From contig BDIU01000156.1 of the NCBI GenBank assembly GCA_002118135.1, forward strand, positions 248,676-312,675: a stretch of 64,000 nt of DNA, read 5' to 3'. This DNA comes from Trebouxia sp. TZW2008 (lineage: Eukaryota > Chlorophyta > Trebouxiophyceae > Trebouxiales > Trebouxiaceae). The notes under the pieces were generated by a model. The model was not told the origin of the DNA, ran no database searches, and worked only from the letters and a program-made list of their open reading frames with translations. Position 1 is the stretch's first letter. Every line of letters starts with the position of its first letter. Below, in pieces: positions 22,301 to 30,500 of the stretch. The position numbers and the translations under genes are program-made.

Positions 22301-22577
22301 TGTTGTATTGGTCGCAGGCATCTAAGCTGCTTGCATCATGCACAAGTAGTGTTTGCTGTATCTCATCACCAATTGCAATATGGCAGGTGGACTGTGGTGC
22401 GACTTCTTTGGTGTGATAATATCTGCGCGTCCTGCAAGCGCATTGTGTGCTTCTGGATCTCAGATGTGCATACCTGAGACTGTCTAGGTCAACGTCAGGC
22501 CAGGCCATCTGATACAGCTCCTTCTTGGAGTAAAATCGATTGCCACATGCATCCCACTCCCCCACTGCAGCATGCAT
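10579..22577 (-). CDS. VPS16: VPS16, HOPS/CORVET core subunit, 16 exons
   Basis: Spliced model, 854 residues. Exons in transcript order: 22577-22474, 21913-21703, 21223-20969, 19280-19023, 18520-18343, 17852-17692, 17344-17105, 16362-16165, 15737-15643, 15344-15248, 13697-13482, 12954-12831, 12575-12484, 12073-11940, 11097-11007, 10689-10579. All are GT-AG and in phase. The N-terminal half matches the Vps16 beta-propeller: YGGPIATIRDDRK, MGWTNEEELMIVEQTGE, PEQLEWCGTDSVVMCWK, LVSEVDGVRLIS. The C-terminal half matches the Vps16_C solenoid: VLVHWACQKI, LLEYETRAADQV, KAIDSGDTDLVYLAVL, FKLPDKRFGWIK. Length is close to the family norm (~840). VPS16 scaffolds the C-Vps core used in fusion at the endosome and vacuole, binding VPS33, VPS18 and VPS11. 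Introns make up most of the locus and are full of exon echoes. Confidence 0.95.
11401..11646. repeat. Large imperfect hairpin in VPS16 intron 14
   Basis: The left arm at about 11401-11509 and right arm at about 11536-11646 are inverted copies around a ~26-base spacer. The left arm contains CAGCATAGCATTGAAAGACA and CACCTCAGCTGCTCAACAA; the right arm contains TTGTTGAGCAGCTGAGGTG and TGTCTTTCAATGCTATGCTG. Arms match at well over 80% by eye. I see no transposase and no obvious target-site duplication. It could be a foldback/MITE-like element or an inverted local duplication. Confidence 0.8.
13060..13425 (-). repeat. Two donor-side echoes of VPS16 exon 11
   Basis: On the plus strand, 13263 onwards reads CACCTGCGAGTGCTGCTCAG then AGGCTCTGACCAGCAGTTGC, nearly identical to the true exon end at 13480 (TACCTGCGAGTACTGCTCAG then AGGCTCTGACCAGCAACTGC). 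A more decayed copy starts near 13067 and keeps TTGATCAGACGGGCGTGAG and GCCGCCACTGCTGCTGGTGG. Spacings are about 216 and 197 bases. Each copy covers the donor and up to ~140 bases of exon. Confidence 0.85.
13339..13368. repeat. (CTG)10 microsatellite inside an exon echo
   Basis: Ten uninterrupted CTG units lie at the echo position matching the Ser-run of exon 11. The real exon has only about five CTG units after two GCC units, and the other echo has two. The run has therefore grown only in this non-coding copy. Confidence 0.85.
14030..14860. repeat. Higher-order tandem repeat in VPS16 intron 10
   Basis: At least five degenerate units recur at about 14038, 14160, 14375, 14490 and 14720. They are recognised by GGAAGCATTGCATT followed by GTCACAAGGCTGCAGTCAG and its variants. 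A second module (AGGCCAAGCCTGCTATGCT and variants, then AAAGCACAAATTGTTCTGAA-like bases) recurs near 14272, 14594 and 14832. The array does not resemble either flanking exon, so it differs from the echoes. Confidence 0.7.
15085..15240. repeat. Low-complexity GAGTATGG and GCATA tracts
   Basis: A GAGTATGGG/GTGTGAG-rich tract (15085-15160) is followed by repeated GCATAGAATGCATA words (15190-15237). They abut the donor of VPS16 exon 10. Simple sequence only. Confidence 0.7.
16468..16552 (-). repeat. Acceptor-side echo of VPS16 exon 8
   Basis: The minus strand encodes VLVHWACQKIIACLQHPDDQ then LRGSLAS, compared with VLVHWACQKITACLQQPDDQ then LRDSLTGK in the real exon 8 that starts at 16362. The echo is also preceded by CAG. 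It is one of the best preserved echoes, with about 85% amino-acid identity by eye over 28 residues. It cannot be an extra exon without duplicating a conserved VPS16 segment. Confidence 0.85.
16796..17070 (-). repeat. Three donor-side echoes of VPS16 exon 7
   Basis: Plus-strand copies near 16999, 16901 and 16803 repeat the exon-7 end at 17101 (CACCTTGTCTGTATCAAGGT then TCAGCATTTCTGCAATTC). Spacing is about 100 bases. Minus-strand reading recovers NLDTDKV, LNLDTDKVTLT and NLDTGKVMLM. Each copy keeps the AAG|GT donor. Confidence 0.85.
18133..18235 (-). repeat. Donor-side echo of VPS16 exon 5
   Basis: GTCAGCTGACCTGGTTCTCA then GAGCCAATTTTGAAAATATC matches the exon-5 end at 18334 (GTCAGCTGACCTGGTGCTTC then AGAGCCAATTTTAAAAGTGT). 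The match continues through CAGTAGCTCATGCTGCTCAG. About 95 bases are shared, at a spacing of about 200. Confidence 0.85.
18685..18735 (-). repeat. Acceptor-side echo of VPS16 exon 5
   Basis: ACAAGTTGTCCTTTCAGGCA then GCTGCTTTGTTGTCAGCCCT resembles the junction at 18511-18560 (GCAATATGTCCTGCAAGGCG then ACGCTGTTGTTGTCAGTGCT). Short and decayed. Confidence 0.55.
18830..19016. repeat. (GGGCAA)n-type purine-rich tract in VPS16 intron 4
   Basis: Variants of GGCAAG and GGGCAA repeat for nearly 190 bases up to the donor of exon 4 (GCGAGGGCAAGGGCAAGGGC is the purest part). On the transcribed strand it is CTTGCC-rich. Simple sequence with no coding features. Confidence 0.75.
19370..20735 (-). repeat. 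Array of about eight acceptor-side echoes of VPS16 exon 4
   Basis: The true acceptor is at 19280, followed by a segment encoding VLLAVGNTVMTVDVDSAEQT. Copies of this junction start near 19461, 19686, 19844, 20061, 20219, 20372, 20579 and 20720 (minus-strand reading). Most keep CAG|GTGCTTCTGGCA-like bases and a TGTCATGACAGTGTTGCC-like core on the plus strand. Spacings alternate between about 150-180 and 205-225. The longer units (copies 2, 4 and 7) share an inserted ~45-base GAGCTGCAT…TGTCA…GTGCAACTG module. Translation of copies 1, 5 and 6 still reads close to the exon. Confidence 0.9.
20735..20800 (-). repeat. Donor-side echo of VPS16 exon 3
   Basis: CACTTCAAGGTGGGCAGAGA then GGTGTGACGAGGTTGCATGA matches the exon-3 end at 20966-21010 (CACCTCAAGGCAGCCGGAGA then GGGTGTGACGGGGCTGCAGG). 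It continues with TGGCCATGTAGCGAGAAGTG against TGGCCATACAGTGAGGGG. Spacing is about 220 bases. Intron 3 thus carries echoes of both flanking exons. Confidence 0.75.
20800..20852 (+). repeat. G-run tract with quadruplex potential
   Basis: Three near-repeats of GAGGGGGTGGGGGCGC end in a run of ten G. Many closely spaced runs of five or more G could form a G-quadruplex on the plus strand, which is non-template-equivalent C-rich in the VPS16 transcript. Confidence 0.6.
21934..22065 (-). repeat. Acceptor-side echo of VPS16 exon 2
   Basis: The minus strand reads LACARCGASVATMRNDRKMV then LMPGRIM, compared with VACARYGGPIATIRDDRKMV then LVLGGIT in exon 2. At the DNA level CAACACCATCTTGCGGTC is shared exactly. 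The copy extends about 125 bases and repeats the TGCACTA/TACACTA bases of the acceptor side. Copy-to-exon spacing is about 130. Confidence 0.85.
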
Positions 22578-23209
22578 GCGTCAGAAGGTGTAGAACGAGC
22601 ACAACCTGCTTGCTGCTTGTTGTACCGACCTGGCGATAAACTTGCCCCTGCCATGCGGTCCTGACTGCCTGATCACACCGTCACATTACGTCCAAATTGA
22701 CGGATACGTGCTGTGCGCATGTAGCATTAACGATGATCTTAGGCTTGAACTGTTCAGGGCCTTTGGTCCGGTAAGACCAGCGCTTGAGGTCTCACGGCTA
22801 ACTTTAAACACCAGCGTGACAGCAGCTGCGACAGCTTCAAGCAGTTTGTCTTGCAATGCACTAGCAGACGGCAACACAAGCACCCAGCGAGGTTGATGAT
22901 GGGGCTTGTTAGAGTTGGGGAGCGATGCCACGCAGGGTGAGTGCGCATACATCTGCATGCTTGCCATCAAGTGCTCTCTCGCTGAATCCGCTCCGAAACC
23001 AACCTCAGAAACCTGGGCTTACAAGTCTCAGGCATGACAGATCAGGGCTAAGGATGCTCTCGTAATAAGAGGTACAGACAAGGATGCGCCAAATTGCGCA
23101 GTTGATCAGCCTGTCCAAAAGCTCTGCAAGCCTGCGGTACGGCGGGCTCGAGCATGCATCAGATTGATTGCATGCAGCTGACGCGGCGAGAATCGGCGTA
23201 CTTCGAGCC
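22578..23209. other. Divergent intergenic region, VPS16 / small acidic gene
   Basis: 632 bases between two start codons on opposite strands. It holds both promoters. I see no convincing open frame, TATA box or repeat. Confidence 0.4.
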
Positions 23210-23869
23210 ATGACGACATTGTCTGATACGTGCGTGCAGGTCAACAGACAACTTCACAACTTCGGCTCATCGGTATTTTGCAAACAACAAGACTTCCACT
23301 GGGCCTCATGGCGGGTCAGGGGTCAGTACACCGTCAACCGCGCTCATTCTTTGTGTAAAAACGATCGCACTCTTTAGCTGTCCCAAACATCGAAGTTGCG
23401 ACTAATCAGATTTGTAATTGCAGAGTTCTCCTAACACCAGCAAAGACAACCCTCCACCTCAGAGTCCTCCAGAACAAAGTATGGAGGTATGATAGTAGTC
23501 CCGTGCAGACTCTATACACAGAGGCTTCCTCAAGAAACCTGACAGCGTTTGCTTTGTTTTGCTTTGTCTGCGACAGTTTGACCTGTTTTTGCTTTGCTTG
23601 AGCTCCATTCCATGCAAAATGTGCAGGTCTCCCCTGAAGTGCCACAACATGAGGCAGCAGACAAGATTCCTAGCCAGGTACCTTCTGGCGTTTATGATGA
23701 GTCTCATGAATTCTTTGAAACAGCAGGAACCTTGATACCTCCTGCAATGTGCGGCATGCTGTAGGTGCCCGACTCAATAGACGGTGGCAGATTCCCAGAC
23801 CCTTTGGAGTCTGATACAACTAAGACCAATGAACCAGACAAAGCACTTCCTAAGGAGAAAGCACAATAG
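23210..23869 (+). CDS. Small acidic, probably disordered protein, 4 exons
   Basis: Spliced model of 82 residues: 23210-23239, 23424-23486, 23627-23677, 23765-23869. All four exons are phase 0 with TGCAG or TGTAG acceptors. The product begins MTTLSDTCVQ, continues through SSPNTSKDNPPPQSPPEQ, and ends with a Lys/Glu/Asp/Pro-rich tail at LPKEKAQ. No hydrophobic core, signal peptide or known domain is visible. Support comes from the four consecutive exons in one phase with clean GT-AG sites and a hydrophilic composition unlike intron translation. I do not recognise the family. It is close to, but in front of, the receptor-like kinase on the same strand; a role as that gene's 5' end is excluded by its stop codon. 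Confidence 0.55.
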
Positions 23870-24557
23870 CTGCAGCTCCAGAGATCACGCCATAACTGCT
23901 TATTTCAGAAATAGGCCTCCAGCAACAGGCACACCTCGTGCCTCAATGTCGTTGCAATTCTCTGCCCACAGGGTCCAACCCAGGGCAAGCATGCATCAGC
24001 AATGAGTGTCAGCAGCATGCAGCTCAAGCTGGCATGCATGTACAGTGGCTGGCACCTGCCAAAGCCCACTCAATATTTGGTCTTCAACAGGCCAGAAACA
24101 AGCATCGAAGCATTTACTGATTCAAGGTCACATATCAATGGCTGCATGGCACTTATATACGTTCATTGCTGATGGGAGATTGACAGATGGATTGTAACGC
24201 TCGCAGGAGATGAAGCGGCACAACAATCGAAACGACAAATTCGTAGCAAGCCTATCTATGTGACGTTTTGTTTTGTTGCACGAATGACCCTCCCGGCAGA
24301 GCCATGAATGGAGGCGACGACGAATTCAGAGTCGCGTCGCAGTATGTTTGGCAGATAACGACACACAGACCCGTTCGCATACTGCATCCAAGTCGAGAGT
24401 CAGAACATAGCAGACCTCACACCGATCCGCGAAAGACCGTGCATCAATGAGTTGAACGAATATTGATGTCAGTTTTGTTGGCGACATGGCAACGTGTACC
24501 CTTGTCTTGACACGGTGACGTAGGAAAAGCAACTCGGTCACTCAACTGTGAACGAAA
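23870..24557. other. Intergenic region upstream of the receptor-like kinase
   Basis: 688 bases. TGTAA at 24193-24197 could end the small gene's transcript. CpG words and direct ATGs become frequent after about 24200, suggesting the kinase promoter or 5' UTR. The true first exon of the kinase, with a signal peptide, might also lie here, but I could not identify one. Confidence 0.35.
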
Positions 24558-27500
24558 ATGTTGCTCTGGGGAAATGTTACTGGTACGTATCCGAAATCGC
24601 TATCGCTTGTGCAATGGAAGCCAATGCCTCTATGCATTCCTGCAATAAAGTGCCTTACTTAATGACTAGCCTGACTTAGACTTACTAGCCAACAGTCACA
24701 TCGAATGGAGAGCTGCAAGCTTGCATGTCCACCTCCTTCTCGAGTGCTGGTGCACTCATCCAAGTTGTACATTTGCAGACTGCCACATGTGCCTTGATAG
24801 CGATTACTTTGATCTTTGGCGCTCATGTGGAGACTGCAGCATAATACAGCAGGAGCCAGAATGTCAGCTGGAGTGCACCTATTGCCTTGCTGGTGAAGGG
24901 ATTGACACTGCAGAGCTTCCCGCACCAAGGGCAGATCAACAGATCATGGTGCCATCTGATGGCTGCTCTGTTGATCGCCGTGATTTTGAGCTGGAATGCC
25001 GACCGCAGTCAAAAGGCAGATGCGGTAAGTCATGACTTAGGCGGGCACAGCTGATAGTGTATTGCCCATTTTCTTGTGTTGGGTGTCTAATGATTTGCCT
25101 TTGTGAACAAAGAGTGGTGTGTCGTGTGTTGCCATGTTGCCGTATGTGAATGCAATTGAGGCCTCACAGCTGTGATGTGTCTGCAAAGCCACAATAGGTC
25201 CGGGTATGAGACATTGCCAATATGTTGAAGCTGCCCACCTCCTGCAAAGTCTCAATGGTGTGCATGGCTTTGTGATCAGCTCATATTTTCGATCATGTAC
25301 CCACATGTGATGATCATGACACATAAATACTCCAGCTGGCTGCTTGACAGGTTTGCAATGATTCCTACTAATGCATGCACAGATAAAGAAAGCCATGATG
25401 TCAGCGTACTGGAGACATCATGTGCGTCTGTTCAAGCTTCAAGCTGTCCTTGTCAGCCTTTGCAGTGTGTCCGCGTTTGCTGTCTACAAGTTCACACTGA
25501 CTTTGTTGCTTTGGTCCCTGCAGAGAGTACCCTAGAACCCAGCACAGTCGGAATAGGTGAGCCCAGCCTAATTTCTGTTTGTTGCCATGCACCCTCTGCA
25601 TTGTGCACCCATGCATATCACACTACATCATGCAATGCGCCTCTGTAGCACATGGGCAAACAATTGTGATGTATTGTGATAACTGCACACAAGGTTCACA
25701 TGATGCTGCTATGTCTAGCAGCTCCAGAAGGGCAACTCTGAACTGCAAGCTTTGGCTATCTGGTGTGACAGGCTGCCAACCTTGCTATGACAGCGAGTTC
25801 ATCAATCAATGTGACGGCTGCACTTTGAATGGGTGCCTGCTGGCTTGCGACAGCTGTCTTCAAATTGGAACCGTCAACAACAGATCTGGGGGGGCGCGCA
25901 CTACCCTCACCATTCCACCCGGCGGTTGCCACGTCAGCAGCAATGATTCCATCTTGGCGTGTGATGCTGGCAGCGAGGGTTCCTGCCCTTTAGGTCAGCA
26001 CACACTGTCTGCTTGATGTAGCAACTGCATGCATTGGCATAAGCAAGGTCCCCCACTAACGTGATTTTGCATCAGCCCACACTGTGTTCTTGATGTAGCA
26101 ACTGCATGCATTGCCACAAGGAAGGTCCAGGAATGAAGTGATCTGGATCAGCACATAGTGTGTTCTTGATGCAGCAGCTGCACGCATTGCCACATGCAAG
26201 GTCCCCTCAAGGAAACGACTTGGTCCAGCATATAGTGTGTTCATGACGTACTGAGTGCATTTGTTTGCCAGAAGAATGTCCTTACATCAAGTTGTACTTA
26301 CTCAGGAGTGTCATGATAGTCAGGATGCAGGGTTGAATTCCACAGCTGCAGGCAGACTGTCCTTGCACCATATCTGCTTGCATTGTATGTGCTTAGACCA
26401 AGGAAATGATGCACATTACTCCCAGTCATCAGCAGTATGAGCTACTGCTGCTAATCTGTTTTTCGTCTGTAAACTCTGACTGCCTATGTCCAGAAGGCGC
26501 GCCTCTGGAACTTTACAGACACATTGATTTGCCTTGCATACACTTATACAGTGCTTGAACTGCACACAACTTTTGCAGTCTCATTCAGATCGCAGTATGT
26601 TCTTTGAGATTCAAGCTAGGCCACAAGTTGACAACCATCACAGCATAATGAGAACAGCCAGACAGTTTAGGCTGAACAGCGGTAACACAGCCAGGGATCA
26701 GTGACAGGAACTTGACACGTTGCTGCAATGCAGAACCTGTGCCGCATCCACCACAGCATTTGGCAGACTGGAAGATAGGCGTTGCAGTAGCAGGCAGCCT
26801 GCTGGGTGCAGTATTGCTGGCAGTACTCCTCGTTTTACTGTGGAGGCGCAGAACCAGCAATATCAGGGCAAAAGTGAGCATTTTTACTCATTAAGAATGG
26901 CATGCTGGCAGTACTGTTTGTTTCTATTGTGAAGGCGCACCAACACTCTTGTCGAGGCTAAGGTGGGCACTTGCTTCTCACTGACAATAGCATACTGGTT
27001 GTACATCATACTTTGACTGTGGGTAGGTAAGACTGCTCACACAAAGGCTATGGTGTGCGGTGGCGCCACAGTAGCAACAGCATTTTGTGTTCTGGCTTTC
27101 ATGCTTTGCAAAAGTTTCATGGTGTTTTGCTTGCATAATGGGGCACACATGGCATGTGACAGGACTAGCTGTCCAAAGCTGCATCTTGGAACATGTATGA
27201 CTGTTTGACTGTCACAGACTGAGTATAGGTGCATTTATGATTACAATGTTGTTTGAGGTAAGTCTTTGTCATTGTGCAAAATATGCAGGCTCATTTGCTC
27301 ATTCAAAGTACTTGCTGCAATTTGCATGCCGCATATTTGGACCAATGGTAGCCTTTCTTTCCAACACGCAAGCTTATTGAGCAGTTGTGGTGTCTGCAGA
27401 AAGCATCAGCAATGACAAAGACAGAGTCGGACTTTGACTCATCAGGTGTGTCCAGCAACTATGCCTCCAGGTATATTCTGCCCACAGACATTTCTGGTGG

Positions 27501-30500
27501 CTTACCTGTCCCTGATCAGTTCAACCCCGAGTACCCCAAACTTGCAATCCCAGTACAGCAAACTCAATCCCTACAAATTCCAAGTTTTGGCACCCCCAAA
27601 GGGACCCCCCGTGGGACCCCACCTGGGTCGGGGATGACAGACAGACCCCAATACCATGACCGGCTGGTGCATGCTTCTGTCCTGGATGCAAAAGACATCC
27701 AGATGTGCAAGAAACCAGATGGCAAAGACTGGCTGCTTGGCAGAGGCTCATATGGAATGGTCAGCCCTGTTGTGTAATATCTGACAATATGTTCTTGTCT
27801 CATCTGCAACATTGTGCAAGAGTCATTGAGGACTGCTGCAAGAGGTCAGCATTCCTGTATGACATTTAGGCTTATAGCTTACACATGTAGGCCTACTCAT
27901 TGCACAATTATGTCTGACTTATGCGTGCTGTCTACTTTCCAGCCCCTGTCTATCTGCGGTACCTGCATGTTGCTATCATTTAGTGTTGCCAAACACGCCC
28001 AGCTCCTACAAGCGTTGCCTTGCAGCACAATGTCGAGCTGCCACAAAGGTCCTGCCCATATGCCTTGGACCCTGCTCTCGAGTGTGTACGCAACCCTAGC
28101 TCTTGGCAAGAACATGTTTGCTGCAGCCATTTCCGCCTCAGAATGTTTGTTTTGCAGGTGTACAAGGCCAAGATGGGTGAGCTGGAGGTTGCTGTTAAGA
28201 CAATTCACAGGCAGTATGTCAATCCACAGCTCACACCTCAACAGGCTCTGGATGTCATAGGACAGGTGATCCCTTGGCTCTATTCGAGCCTTACAACCAA
28301 ATGGCAAAGTCCTGTCATTCACTAACTTGCTGCTTGATCATTGACAGTGGTGGTCTCTTGTATGATTGCATTGCAATTGGTTCTGCTGTTGAGCGCTTCC
28401 TGCTGTTGCAGGCTTTGATTTTATGGCATCACTGCATGACTCATTCTCTCTCACAATGCTCAGATCTCAGATCTCTGCAGGAGCTGAAGATTTTGGAAAT
28501 GTTACCTTATGATAGGAGGGTCGTTGAGTACTATGGCTCCTGCAATCAAGACGGAAACATTCTTCTGGTGCTGGAGTTCATGCAGGTGCCATTTTCTGCA
28601 AGATCTCTTTGCAGCAGTGCTTTCTGCCAGCTTTGCAGTGCTGTCAGTTTCTATCTGCATGTATATGCATAAGATACATGCACACCTTGTGTACATCCAC
28701 GCTCATACTTTGCATGGGTGAATATTACCTTCTTCTTGCGGGATCAGCTGTCAGCATCCATCAAAGCATGTCTAGGCACAAGGCAAAGCGCATGGTAGCA
28801 TGGCGCGTGGAGTGCCTTGGCAGCATGTTCACTAGTGACGGCAAATTGGACACTGAGATCAGTCACAGGATTGCCAATGCTAGTGCTGCTTGGCATAGTT
28901 TGAGGGCTCATGTGTGGTCCTGCAAGTATTTGACACTTGCCAGGAAGGTTGATTTTCAAGAGCGTTCTGCTGTCTGTGCTGTTGTATGGCTGTAAGACGT
29001 GGCCAGCTTTGAAGGGCCATATAAATCGCCTTGAAGTCTTCCAGATGAACTGCCTGAGATCCTTGTGTGGGTTTGGCTGGCGTGACAAACAAACCAATGA
29101 CACCACAGCGGCTCGATTGATGACCAGACAATGCATATGATGAGTGTTAAATCTGGGCATCATATTGCAATGATGACGTTCATCAAGGACACCAGCACTA
29201 TGCCAGAATATGTCATCCATTTTTGTTTTTTGGCTGTATTGCAGGGAGGAGATTTGTGGCATGCTATGCACAACCATGAGACTGGGCCAGGTCTGAAGTG
29301 GTACAAGGGCGGGGCCCAGATAGCCCTGGACATCATCAATGGCCTCCACTTCCTGCACTCCCACTTTGTAAGCTTCTCATGGGTCCCTATAGTTCATCCA
29401 GTCATCAAAACGGGACACAAAGATTGTGTTCTTCATTGTTGAGCGGCCTTCAATTCTTGCACTCACATGATGCAAGCAGTTCACCCCTCAGTTTTCATGC
29501 ACCCAGTTGCTAAACTGTGAACCCTGGCGGTGCAAAGTTTTTGGTTTTGTTTGCAAACACCATGTTAAAAGCCCAGGTAATGCAGCTTGCACATCCAACC
29601 TTTACTCATAGAGATCCTCAGTACGATGCTCAGTGGCATGGCATTTGCTGTTCATCCACCCTTACACCCTGGAGAAGTGTCATCAGGCTCATGCTGGCTC
29701 GGTATCGTCTGTCAGACCTACTCTAAATCCTCTGTAAATGACCAATGCTGTCACCGCAAGGTATATCTATTGCTGTGCATGCTATCATATGGATCCTGAC
29801 TGATGCAACAGCAGCTGTGCAAAGCTGCTTTTGTGTCTATCTCTGTCAGCACATATATGCTAGCTGCAGCCGATGCATAGAGCTGTCAAGAGTGGTACTG
29901 TGCTGTTGTCTGAGGACTTGCACTCAGCCAAGGTCTGTGACATCCTCCCTTCATCTTTCTGCCTTCTTTGTTCACAGAGATGTGCTGGTTTCTGGTGGTG
30001 CATAGGGATATCAAGAGTGAGAGACTTGCAATCAGCCAAGGTCTGTGGAGCTGGCGCTGAAAAGGAATGACATGAGAAGCAATCAGCTACTTTCTGAAGA
30101 CCTGCAGTTGGCCAAGATCTGTGTTTGCTGCAGGTGGCGCATTGGCCTGTCACAAGTGGCAATGCAATATTGCTTGAGGATATGCAGTCATCTAAGAATT
30201 GCAATGCCTTCTGGTCAGCTGCTTCACATCTTAGGAGGCCTTTTCTGAATGCAACTCTGGCTGCAGGTGGTGCATAGGGACGTGAAAAGTGCCAATGTCT
30301 TACTGTCTGAGGATTTCCAATCCGCCAAGGTGTGTGATGTGGGGCTGGCAAGAATCATGGGTGGCAGCACGCTTTCCAGCTCCAGTCATAACGTGCATGC
30401 CACCTTTGCATATGCAGCGCCAGAGATTATACTGTGTGAAAGGTTGGTGCTGCTGCTTTCATTGCCAGTAGTGTACTTTTCTGTCATTGACTGCCTCAGC

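Noticed and set aside
24558..24582. Short exon MLLWGNVT as a signal peptide
   Set aside because: Too short and without a hydrophobic core; kept only as a phase-compatible 5' exon and flagged as doubtful.
29870..30250. Partial HRD-like segments as a second kinase domain
   Set aside because: Each is short, frame-broken and lacks other kinase motifs; they are copies of the exon-10 start.
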